Positions 1 through 7,344 of a DNA stretch of 53,082 nt are shown piece after piece (positions within the stretch are counted from its first letter, which is position 1; every line of letters starts with the position of its first letter). The notes below the pieces were generated by a model. That model had not been told where the DNA came from, searched no databases, and saw nothing but the letters and a program-made list of their open reading frames with translations. Origin of the DNA: Bacteroides sp. UBA1317. GTDB lineage: Bacteria > Bacteroidota > Bacteroidia > Bacteroidales > Bacteroidaceae. The stretch is from contig DBTL01000025.1 of NCBI GenBank assembly GCA_002307035.1, positions 1 through 53,082 on the forward strand. Reading direction: 5' to 3'. The translations under genes were made by a program, and so were the position numbers.

Positions 1-38
1 TTACAGTCTGCCCCATTTGGCCACTCTGGTATTTGCCC
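1..38 (-). tRNA. tRNA-Tyr (GTA), 5' part only, cut by window edge
   Basis: Read leftward from 38, the sequence starts GGGCAAA (acceptor strand), continues into a D-arm and reaches CTGTAA, which places anticodon GTA at the window edge. The remainder, including the long variable arm expected of bacterial tRNA-Tyr, lies outside the window. It follows tRNA-Thr by 10 nt, so the two probably share a transcript. Confidence 0.8.
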
Positions 39-48
39 TTATTTTTTG

Positions 49-122
49 AGCCTCTTGTCGGATTCGAACCAACGACCCCGAGATTACAAATCACGTGCTC
101 TGGCCAACTGAGCTAAAGAGGC
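49..122 (-). tRNA. tRNA-Thr (TGT)
   Basis: The complement of 122 to 49 folds as a full cloverleaf. The acceptor stem pairs GCCTCTT with AAGAGGC, the D-arm begins AGCTCAG, and the anticodon loop contains TGT (Thr, ACA codons). The T-loop is GTTCGAATC. No CCA is encoded. It lies about 100 bp downstream of hpf and just before tRNA-Tyr, in the tRNA cluster that in Bacteroides usually precedes tuf. Confidence 0.95.
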
Positions 123-227
123 AACTCTTGTCTTACATCAAAAAATGCAACCGTAACGTTCTATTGCGAGCGAAACGGCTGCAAATTTAGATATTTATTT
201 CTTTTCCACAAAACTTTTGCGAATATT

Positions 228-527
228 TTATTTATTCCTCAACTTTTCTTTGTGTTTTACCAATTGCTTCTCCACAGCTTCTAGAGCTTCATCCACAGCC
301 TGTTCAAAAGAGTCACAAATTTTATTTGCATATAAATCCCCACTAGGAACAATCACTTTAATACCAGCTTCCTTATTAATGGCTGTTTCAGGTTTTACAA
401 CCTTCAATAAAACTTCAACAGCTTTTATATCATCATGAAATTTTTCCAATTTGGATGTTTTCTTTTGAATGAAAGCTTGTAATTGTTCCGTAGCATCGAA
501 ATGAATTGATTGAATTTTAACGTCCAT
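228..527 (-). CDS. hpf: Ribosome hibernation promoting factor (short HPF/YfiA family)
   Basis: The 99-residue protein is a single sigma-54-modulation/ribosomal S30AE domain. It runs from MDVKIQSIHF through the basic helix QAFIQKKTSKLEKF to an acidic and basic C-terminus (VEKQLVKHKEKLRNK). Family members bind the 30S decoding region and promote 70S or 100S dimer formation in stationary phase. The start at 527 is chosen over the longer frame to 638 because the N-terminus matches the family there and a strong Shine-Dalgarno lies 5 nt upstream. It follows xerC by 16 bp in the rpsU-xerC-hpf operon. Short HPF proteins can need a separate partner for 100S formation; none is seen here. Confidence 0.93.
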   Translation of the reverse strand: MDVKIQSIHFDATEQLQAFIQKKTSKLEKFHDDIKAVEVLLKVVKPETAINKEAGIKVIVPSGDLYANKICDSFEQAVDEALEAVEKQLVKHKEKLRNK

Positions 528-531
528 AATA

Positions 532-540
532 ACCTCCTTT
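532..540 (-). promoter_or_regulatory. Strong Shine-Dalgarno of hpf
   Basis: On the minus strand AAAGGAGGT is followed by TATT and ATG. GGAGG is 5 nt from the start, near-ideal spacing for the 16S anti-SD. Most other genes in this window have no such sequence. It sits immediately after the xerC stop, so it would support reinitiation or independent initiation. Confidence 0.85.
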
Positions 541-543
541 TTT

Positions 544-1428
544 TTAAGACCTTGGATGGGCCTGTTTATACACTTTTTTAAGCTCTTCAAAAGTAGTATG
601 CGTATAAATTTCAGTAGCCGACAAGCTACTGTGTCCAAGAAGCTCTTTTACGGCTCCCAGTTCAGCTTCATTGTTTAACATTGAAGTGGCAAAAGTATGC
701 CTCAACACGTGAGGAGTTCTTTTTTTTAGCGTAACTACCTTTGAAAGGTTTCGTTTCACTATATTATAAACGAGGCCAGCATATAGCGGTTTACCGTTTA
801 ATCTAACAAAAAAAGCCTCCGAGGAAGTCTGTATCTCTTCCTTTTTTATATCTCTATAAACGAGTATAGCCTCTTTTAGCTCATCACCAAAAGGGACTAA
901 GCGCTGTTTGTTTCTCTTTCCCGTAACCTTTAACAAGCAACCTAACATATCCACATCTGCGTTATTCAGGCCTATTAGCTCTGAGAGCCTAATACCCGTA
1001 GCATAAAACATTTCTATGATCAGCCGATCTCGGCATGCCACAAAACCTTTACCAAAATCCGTTTTATCCAAAAGCTGATTCATTTCACCTTCTTTCAAAA
1101 AAGAAGGCAACGTTTTTTTGTTTTTAGGCCCTGTTATTTTACGCAATGGGTCTATTTCAAGTTCATTCCCTCTAAGAAGAAACTTGTAAAACGAACGTAA
1201 AGAACTTAACTTACGATTTACAGATGTAGAGGTATACCCTTTATCCATTAAGGATACAATCCAATTACGGACAATCTGTGAATCCACAAATGCCCAATCA
1301 AACGTCTCCATCTCTTCTTGGATAAACTGGCGAAATTGGCATATATCTGAGCCGTAATTTACAATGGTCTTATCAGAATAATTCCGCTCATACCGAAGAT
1401 AATCTAAGAATGCACTCTCTGTTAACAT
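544..1428 (-). CDS. xerC: Tyrosine site-specific recombinase, XerC/XerD type
   Basis: The 294-residue protein has an N-terminal SAM-like core-binding domain (about 1-90) and a catalytic domain with the complete set of residues: R147 (TGIRLSEL), K171, H240 and R243 (HVLRHTFATSM), H266 (LLGHSSLS) and nucleophile Y275. Xer recombinases resolve chromosome dimers at dif during division. Its length and its place between rpsU and hpf in a housekeeping operon argue for a chromosomal Xer protein and not a mobile-element integrase. Whether it is the XerC or the XerD partner cannot be decided from sequence alone. Confidence 0.9.
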   Translation of the reverse strand: MLTESAFLDYLRYERNYSDKTIVNYGSDICQFRQFIQEEMETFDWAFVDSQIVRNWIVSLMDKGYTSTSVNRKLSSLRSFYKFLLRGNELEIDPLRKITGPKNKKTLPSFLKEGEMNQLLDKTDFGKGFVACRDRLIIEMFYATGIRLSELIGLNNADVDMLGCLLKVTGKRNKQRLVPFGDELKEAILVYRDIKKEEIQTSSEAFFVRLNGKPLYAGLVYNIVKRNLSKVVTLKKRTPHVLRHTFATSMLNNEAELGAVKELLGHSSLSATEIYTHTTFEELKKVYKQAHPRS

Positions 1429-1503
1429 ATTGTTGCCTCATCTATAATATAAGGCAACGAATATAAGAAAGAATATTAATAGATCAAAGGAAATAAAGAA
1501 TTA

Positions 1504-1695
1504 TTAATCTTCTACTTCCTGAAGTTTTTGAACGTAAACAGCATGTTCTTTTTTAAGTCTATTAGTAACAGATGGCTTATCAAACTGTTGTCTTCTTCTT
1601 AATTCTTTTACGATGCCGGTTTTTTCGAATTTTCTCTTAAATTTTTTCAGCGCTTTTTCGATGTTTTCGCCTTCTTTTACAGGTACTACAATCAT
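1504..1695 (-). CDS. rpsU: 30S ribosomal protein bS21
   Basis: The 63-residue, highly basic protein starts MIVVPVKEGENIEKALK and continues with the typical RKFEKTGIVKELRRRQQF segment, which is diagnostic of bS21. In Bacteroidota bS21, with bS18 and bS6, is known to cover the 3' end of 16S rRNA and hide the anti-Shine-Dalgarno. It is the first gene of the operon with xerC (75 bp downstream) and hpf. Its own upstream region (AATAATAATAAAATG) contains no Shine-Dalgarno. A promoter with both boxes lies about 55 bp upstream. Confidence 0.97.
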   Translation of the reverse strand: MIVVPVKEGENIEKALKKFKRKFEKTGIVKELRRRQQFDKPSVTNRLKKEHAVYVQKLQEVED

Positions 1696-1748
1696 TTTAT
1701 TATTATTAATATGTTATGGTTTTAAAAAATCACAGTCTATTTGCGCCG

Positions 1749-1779
1749 CAAAATTACATATACTTTCTTTATTCACAAA
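1749..1779 (-). promoter_or_regulatory. Promoter of rpsU-xerC-hpf operon
   Basis: On the minus strand TTTG (1779-1776) is followed after 19 nt by TAATTTTG (1756-1749), an exact match to the Bacteroidota -33/-7 pattern. Transcription would start near 1743. The rest of the gap 1780-2015 shows no convincing gene; an 86-codon frame at 1714-1974 overlaps this promoter and resembles no family. Confidence 0.75.
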
Positions 1780-2015
1780 ACTTTCAGCGTTTTTTTCTAA
1801 AAGAAGCTCCTTAATCTCAATATAAAACGAGACAATAAGAAGATAAAACCTTATAATTAACCTCATTAAATGGAATCGTTGTCCTGCGAAACCTTTCTCA
1901 GATCGTTTATCTTCACTCCATTTGTAAAAAGCCGATAGATTCTGTTCCAAGAAATTAGCACGTATTAGACTCAATGAAGAGAAGTAGCATATAGTTATTT
2001 AGTATAAAGGCAATA

Positions 2016-2045
2016 TTGCTCATAAATTTAAATTCATTATCTTTG
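2016..2045 (+). promoter_or_regulatory. Promoter of aminopeptidase P gene
   Basis: TTG (2016-2018), 19 nt, then TATCTTTG (2038-2045): a full Bacteroidota-type promoter 30 bp before the start codon. Confidence 0.75.
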
Positions 2046-2075
2046 TAAAAAGAGTAAATTTATAAGATTTCAATA

Positions 2076-3866
2076 ATGGCAAAGAATATAATCAATCAGC
2101 GTATTACTCGTCTACGTGAGTTACTGAAGGAACAAGAGTTAGCAGCATTTATCATTCCTAGCGCTGACCCACACCTTAGTGAATATGTTTCCCCTCATTG
2201 GAAATCAAGAGAATGGATTTCAGGTTTTAATGGTTCTGCAGGAACAATCGTGGTAACTCTGAATAAAGCCGGGCTATGGACCGATTCTCGTTATTTCTTG
2301 CAAGCAGCCGAACAACTTGACGGAACTTGCATCGACTTATATAAAGAAATGTTGCCTGAAACGCCAACGATAAAAGAGTTTCTATGCGATAATATTAAAG
2401 AAGGAAGTATAGTCGGCATAGATGGAAAGCTATTTTCGATAAATCAGCTCATTGACATGCGGAATTCTTTTTCTAAAATGAATCTTAAGATCCGTACATC
2501 TTTAGATCCAATGGAAGAACTCTGGGAGGACCGACCTTCTATGCCCACGTCGCAAGCCTTTATTCATGATGAGGTTTATGCAGGGAAAAGCTGCACAGAA
2601 AAGATTTCTCTCATACGAGAAGAAATGAAAAAGAAAGAAGTCGATGGGCTCTTCATCTCAGCACTTGACGAGATAGCCTGGTGCCTTAATCTAAGAGGTA
2701 GTGATGTAAAATGCACTCCCGTTATAGTCAGTTATTTACTTGTGACGAAGGAAGAAGTCATTTATTTTATTTCACCTGATAAATTATCGCCAACAGTAGA
2801 AGCTTATTTGCAAACTCACTCTATTACCATTTATGATTATAACAACGTGAGTAATTATCTCGCTACTTTAAAAATAAATTCTATACTATTAGATCCAAAC
2901 AAGACCAATTATTCCATCTACTCATCAATCAATCCTGAATGCAAGATAATACAAGGAGAATCTCCTCTCAGCTTATTAAAAGCTCTAAAAGACGAGAAAC
3001 AAATTATTGGCATTCACAATGCTATGAGACGTGACGGAGTAGCCTTAGTGAAATTTCTAAGATGGTTAGAAGAAGCTGTTCCTTCAGATTTGGAAACAGA
3101 AATCAGTATAGACAAGAAGCTTCACGAATTCCGCGCTCAGCAGGAACTATATATGGGCGAGAGTTTTGATACGATCGCTGGCTATAAGGAACATGCTGCC
3201 ATCATTCACTATTCCGCCTCAGAAGAGAGTAAGGCAACCCTTCATCCTAAAGGATTTCTATTGCTTGATTCGGGAGCTCAATATCTTGACGGAACTACAG
3301 ACATCACCCGCACAATTGCCTTAGGTGAATTAACGACAGAAGAGGCTTTCGATTACACTCTAGTATTAAAAGGGCATATCGCCCTGTCCATGGCCAAATT
3401 TCCCGTTGGCACACGCGGAGCACAGTTAGATGTATTAGCTCGTATCCCACTATGGAACCATGGAATGAATTACTTATATGGCACCGGACATGGAGTCGGT
3501 CATTTCCTTAACGTACATGAAGGGCCACAGAGTATCCGAATGAACGAAAATCCTGTTACCCTGCAAGTAGGTATGATCATATCCAATGAACCGGGAGTAT
3601 ATAAAAGTGGAAGCCATGGTGTCCGCACAGAAAACCTTCTGCTAGTACGTAGAGACCAACAGGGTATGTTTGGAGAATACCTCAAATTTGAAACAATCAC
3701 CCTCTGCCCTATCTGCAAAAAAGGTATTGTGAAAGATCTTCTCACAAAAGATGAAATGAATTGGCTCAATGAATACCATCAGACTGTGTACAAAGAGCTT
3801 TCTCCTTATTTGAATAATGAAGAAAAAGAATGGTTAAAGGAAAAAACAGAGGAGTTACCAGCTTAG
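2076..3866 (+). CDS. pepP: Xaa-Pro aminopeptidase, M24B family, long form
   Basis: The 596-residue cytosolic metallopeptidase removes N-terminal residues preceding proline. Two creatinase-type N-terminal domains (about 8-310) precede a pita-bread M24 catalytic domain. The metal ligands are visible as D398, D409, H472 (GTGHGVGH), E505 (SNEPG) and E519 (RTENLLL). A C-terminal M24_C extension (about 535-596) makes it the three-domain eukaryote-like type. The start at 2076 is supported by the promoter 30 bp upstream and by the family N-terminus. The gamma-carbonic-anhydrase-like gene follows by 32 bp. A second, unrelated-length M24B protein lies at 42.6-44.0 kb. Confidence 0.93.
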   Translation: MAKNIINQRITRLRELLKEQELAAFIIPSADPHLSEYVSPHWKSREWISGFNGSAGTIVVTLNKAGLWTDSRYFLQAAEQLDGTCIDLYKEMLPETPTIKEFLCDNIKEGSIVGIDGKLFSINQLIDMRNSFSKMNLKIRTSLDPMEELWEDRPSMPTSQAFIHDEVYAGKSCTEKISLIREEMKKKEVDGLFISALDEIAWCLNLRGSDVKCTPVIVSYLLVTKEEVIYFISPDKLSPTVEAYLQTHSITIYDYNNVSNYLATLKINSILLDPNKTNYSIYSSINPECKIIQGESPLSLLKALKDEKQIIGIHNAMRRDGVALVKFLRWLEEAVPSDLETEISIDKKLHEFRAQQELYMGESFDTIAGYKEHAAIIHYSASEESKATLHPKGFLLLDSGAQYLDGTTDITRTIALGELTTEEAFDYTLVLKGHIALSMAKFPVGTRGAQLDVLARIPLWNHGMNYLYGTGHGVGHFLNVHEGPQSIRMNENPVTLQVGMIISNEPGVYKSGSHGVRTENLLLVRRDQQGMFGEYLKFETITLCPICKKGIVKDLLTKDEMNWLNEYHQTVYKELSPYLNNEEKEWLKEKTEELPA

Positions 3867-3898
3867 CAACAAATATACATCAGAAACACTATATTAAT

Positions 3899-4411
3899 AT
3901 GGCTTTAATAAAATCAGTAAGAGGATTTACACCTGAAGTTGGTGACAATTGTTTTCTAGCAGAGAATGCCACCATTATTGGTGATGTAAAAATGGGACGT
4001 GATTGTAGCATTTGGTTTAGTACAGTACTTAGAGGCGACGTAAATTCTATACGCATCGGCAATGGAGTGAATATACAAGATGGAAGTGTACTCCATACGT
4101 TATATCAAAAATCGACTATTGAAATAGGCAACTATGTCTCTGTAGGTCACAATGTAACCATTCATGGAGCTAAAATAAAGGATTACGCATTAATAGGTAT
4201 GGGTTCAACCCTTTTAGACCATGCCGTAATTGGCGAAGGCGCAATTGTTGCTGCCGGCTCACTCGTGTTAAGCAATACAATTATTGAACCCGGAAGCATC
4301 TGGGGAGGAGTACCCGCAAAATTCATTAAGAATGTAGATCCTGAGCAAGCAAAAGAATTAAATCAGAAAATAGCCCACAATTATCTGATGTATTCAGATT
4401 GGTACAAATAA
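3899..4411 (+). CDS. Gamma-carbonic anhydrase-like hexapeptide-repeat protein (YrdA/CaiE/PaaY family)
   Basis: The 170-residue protein is built of left-handed beta-helix hexapeptide turns (for example IGDVKMGRDCSIW, IGNGVNIQDG, IGEGAIVAAG) and ends in an alpha-helical tail. Histidines in VLHTLYQ and VGHNVTIHG occupy the places of the zinc ligands of Cam-type gamma-carbonic anhydrases. The start at 3899 (MALIKSVRGF) matches the family; the frame can be extended to 3830, but that would overlap pepP and has no family support. Many YrdA-type proteins have no measured carbonic anhydrase activity, so the enzyme role is only possible. It is co-transcribed with pepP. Confidence 0.85.
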   Translation: MALIKSVRGFTPEVGDNCFLAENATIIGDVKMGRDCSIWFSTVLRGDVNSIRIGNGVNIQDGSVLHTLYQKSTIEIGNYVSVGHNVTIHGAKIKDYALIGMGSTLLDHAVIGEGAIVAAGSLVLSNTIIEPGSIWGGVPAKFIKNVDPEQAKELNQKIAHNYLMYSDWYK

Positions 4412-4429
4412 GCAGACCCTTCCAAATAA

Positions 4430-4475
4430 ATCCCCGTTTTACCGATGAGCTTTATAGCTCCGATAAAACGGGGAT
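4430..4475. terminator. Convergent terminator hairpin
   Basis: ATCCCCGTTTTA and TAAAACGGGGAT form the outer stem, and an inner stem (CCGATGAGCT with AGCTCCG-type pairing) extends it around a TTAT loop. It lies between the rightward 3899-4411 gene and the leftward waaA gene and can serve both. Confidence 0.8.
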
Positions 4476-4504
4476 ATTAAAATAAAAAAGCTCTAATGAC
4501 AAAT

Positions 4505-5725
4505 TCAAAAATTGATCATTGAGAGTATTTTATCCGTTGCTCCGGCATTGCTGGTTACATAATAACCTGCATTTGTACCTGATTCTCTCAAGAACATCTC
4601 ATCCCCAAGCAATCTATCAAATAAAGCTTTTAGTTCATCATAATCCTTTATAGAAAAAGCCCCTTTAGCATCAACGAGTTGAACTGCTTCCATAAACTTT
4701 TGATATTTAGGCCCAATAACAACAGGAATACCATATACGGCAGCTTCGAGCGTATTATGAATGCCAACGCCAAATCCTCCTCCAATATAAGCTATTTCTC
4801 CATATCGATAAATGGAAGATAAAAGTCCAAAACAATCAATGATTAAACAATCCGCTTTTCCTACATTCCTCTCATCAGCACGCGTATAGCGCACATACGG
4901 ACGCTTAAGTTTACTAATGATCTCCACTAAATGGTTCTCGTCGATCACATGTGGCGCAATGATCAATTTCATTTCCGGATGGTTATTGAAATATTCCAGA
5001 AACAAATCTTCATCAGGCCCCCATGAACTACCAGCCACAAGCGTGAATGATTCTCCCTTGAATTTAGAGATCAAAGGCAATTCTTTGGCTTCTTCACGAA
5101 TCTGCAGTACCCGATCAAAGCGGGTGTCTCCAACCACTGTAACTTTAGTAATACCAATACGCGATAAAAAGCGTTTTGAAGTCTCATTTTGCACAAAAAG
5201 GTGATCAAAATCAGTCAAGACATGCCGATACGTTCCACCATACCATTTAAAGAATACCTGATCTTTACGGAAGATAGAAGAGACGCTATAAACCGGAATC
5301 CGTCGCTTGTTTAACTCATCAAGATAGTTCTTCCAAAACTCATACTTAATAAAGAACGCCATGCTAGGATTGACAATATCCAGGAATTTCTTCACATTTC
5401 GAGGCTTATCGAAAGGCAGATAACAAACAACATCCGCACCGCGATAATTTTTACGAACCTCATAACCTGATGGAGAAAAGAAAGTGAGTAGAATTTTATA
5501 TTCCGGATATTTCATCCTTATCTTCTCTATCAGAGGACGCCCTTGCTCAAATTCCCCTAATGAAGCAGCATGAAACCAGATATATTGAGCATCTTTTTCC
5601 ATTTGTTGCCTCAGTAGTTCGTACACTACCCAATGCCCTTTCATCATCTTCCGGGGCTTACGGCTAAAAGGAGCCATTATATGAACCAAGAGGTCATAAA
5701 TGCCTATTGCGAGATCATAAAGCAT
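4505..5725 (-). CDS. waaA: 3-deoxy-D-manno-octulosonic acid (Kdo) transferase
   Basis: The 406-residue inner-membrane glycosyltransferase (GT30, GT-B fold) adds Kdo to lipid IVA in lipopolysaccharide synthesis. The N-terminal membrane anchor (about 1-20) is followed by HAASLGEFEQ with the conserved base E58. The C-terminal half carries VAGSSWGPDE, IIAPHV and the nucleotide-sugar region IGGGFGVGIHNTLEAAVYG. Length is normal for the family. It lies 7 bp downstream of gltX and is probably transcribed with it. Confidence 0.95.
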   Translation of the reverse strand: MLYDLAIGIYDLLVHIMAPFSRKPRKMMKGHWVVYELLRQQMEKDAQYIWFHAASLGEFEQGRPLIEKIRMKYPEYKILLTFFSPSGYEVRKNYRGADVVCYLPFDKPRNVKKFLDIVNPSMAFFIKYEFWKNYLDELNKRRIPVYSVSSIFRKDQVFFKWYGGTYRHVLTDFDHLFVQNETSKRFLSRIGITKVTVVGDTRFDRVLQIREEAKELPLISKFKGESFTLVAGSSWGPDEDLFLEYFNNHPEMKLIIAPHVIDENHLVEIISKLKRPYVRYTRADERNVGKADCLIIDCFGLLSSIYRYGEIAYIGGGFGVGIHNTLEAAVYGIPVVIGPKYQKFMEAVQLVDAKGAFSIKDYDELKALFDRLLGDEMFLRESGTNAGYYVTSNAGATDKILSMINF

Positions 5726-5732
5726 AGTGTCC

Positions 5733-7250
5733 TTATTTCAATATTTCTACTGCACGCTTTATACGCAACAATGTTTCTTCTTTGCCTAGAACCCATGAGA
5801 TATCAAACATGTGTGGTCCTTTGCCTTCACCCACCAATGTCAAGCGGAAAGCATTCATGATGTTGCCCGTATGATATTCCTTCTCTGCAATCCAGTCCAT
5901 CACAATCTTTTCTTGTCCCTCAATACTGAAATCATCAATACCAGCTAAGACATCAGCCAATTCAGTCATGCACTTCGCAGAATCTTCTTTCCACCGTTTC
6001 TTAACAGTTTTCTCGTCATACTCTGTAGGCGCAACAAAAAAGAAGTTGCATGCATCCCACAGCTCCTGAACAAAGCTAACACGCTCTTTCATCATACCAA
6101 CTACTGTCACTACTTTTTCAATAGAGGCCTCAACATGATGTTCTTTCAATATAGGTAGAAATAATTGCGCAATCTCCTTATTATCTTTCTGCTGAATATA
6201 CTGATGATTAAACCAAACCGCTTTTTTATAATCAAATTTGGCTCCAGACTTGCTACAACGGTTCAAATCAAACAACTCTATCAGTTCTTGCATTGACATG
6301 AGTTCCTGATCATTTCCCGGGTTCCAACCAAGCAATGCCAGAAAATTAATTACAGCTTCAGGAAGATAACCGGCTTCACGATAACCAGAAGAAATCTCCT
6401 CCGTTTTAGGATCTTTCCACTGAAGCGGAAACACAGGAAAGCCTAAACGATCGCCATCGCGTTTACTTAATTTTCCATTCCCTTCAGGTTTGAGCAAAAG
6501 TGGCAGATGAGCAAAGGCAGGCATCGTATCCTCCCAACCGAAAGCACGATACAGCAAGACATGTAATGGCGCAGAAGGCAACCACTCTTCACCACGGATA
6601 ACATGCGAGATCTCCATTAAATGATCGTCTACAATATTCGCTAAATGATAAGTTGGCAGTTCATCCGCAGATTTATATAGCACCTTATCATCCAGAATAG
6701 AAGAGTTAATCACCACTTCTCCACGAATAAGGTCGTAAACATGTATGTCTTCATTAGGTTCTATTTTAAAGCGTACCACATACTGTCTACCCTCAGAAAT
6801 AAAGCGATAAACTTCTTCCTTTGATAAAACAAGCGAATTAGTCATCCCCATGCGGGTAGAAGCATCATATTGAAAATTAGGTATTTCAGCACGTTTAGCT
6901 TCCAATTCATCCGGTGTATCAAAAGCAATATACGCCTTTTCCGAATCCAATAAAAGATGCACATACTTTTTGTAAATATCTCGTCGCTCCGACTGGCGGT
7001 ATGGACCATAGTTACCTCCAAAACTTACTCCTTCATCAAATTTAATTCCGAGCCAATCAAAAGAGTCCAAGATGTACTCTTCCGCACCAGAAACAAACCT
7101 GTTAGAGTCTGTATCTTCTATACGAAAAATCAAGTCTCCCCCATGTTGACGGGCAAAAAGGTAATTATATAAAGCTGTACGCACACCCCCAATGTGCAGT
7201 GCTCCCGTAGGGCTCGGAGCAAATCGGACTCTCACTTTTCTTTCTGACAT
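5733..7250 (-). CDS. gltX: Glutamyl-tRNA synthetase
   Basis: The 505-residue class I aminoacyl-tRNA synthetase has the HIGH-type signature near the N-terminus (FAPSPTGALHIGG) and a KLSKRDGDR version of KMSKS. The C-terminal anticodon-binding helical domain is complete. The start at 7250 (MSERKVRVRF) is preferred to the in-frame ATG at 7346 because the extra 32 residues are unlike the family and would overlap the start of the divergent gene at 7345. A TAATTTTG -7 box lies at 7285-7278 without a clear -33 box. Confidence 0.95.
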   Translation of the reverse strand: MSERKVRVRFAPSPTGALHIGGVRTALYNYLFARQHGGDLIFRIEDTDSNRFVSGAEEYILDSFDWLGIKFDEGVSFGGNYGPYRQSERRDIYKKYVHLLLDSEKAYIAFDTPDELEAKRAEIPNFQYDASTRMGMTNSLVLSKEEVYRFISEGRQYVVRFKIEPNEDIHVYDLIRGEVVINSSILDDKVLYKSADELPTYHLANIVDDHLMEISHVIRGEEWLPSAPLHVLLYRAFGWEDTMPAFAHLPLLLKPEGNGKLSKRDGDRLGFPVFPLQWKDPKTEEISSGYREAGYLPEAVINFLALLGWNPGNDQELMSMQELIELFDLNRCSKSGAKFDYKKAVWFNHQYIQQKDNKEIAQLFLPILKEHHVEASIEKVVTVVGMMKERVSFVQELWDACNFFFVAPTEYDEKTVKKRWKEDSAKCMTELADVLAGIDDFSIEGQEKIVMDWIAEKEYHTGNIMNAFRLTLVGEGKGPHMFDISWVLGKEETLLRIKRAVEILK

Positions 7251-7344
7251 AAATAATTTTGTATAGGTAAATCGCAGCAAAATTAAGCCTTTTTTTTCGA
7301 TACTACTGTTTTTTTTTGTACTTTTCGCAAAAAAATCAACGAAC

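Noticed and set aside
544..1428. Tyrosine recombinase as sign of an integrated mobile element
   Set aside because: It lies within the housekeeping rpsU-hpf operon, has XerC length and no element genes or att repeats are nearby despite the adjacent tRNAs.
1714..1974. 86-codon ORF on the minus strand upstream of rpsU
   Set aside because: It overlaps the two-box rpsU promoter, has no family resemblance and is composed of A+T-rich low-complexity codons.
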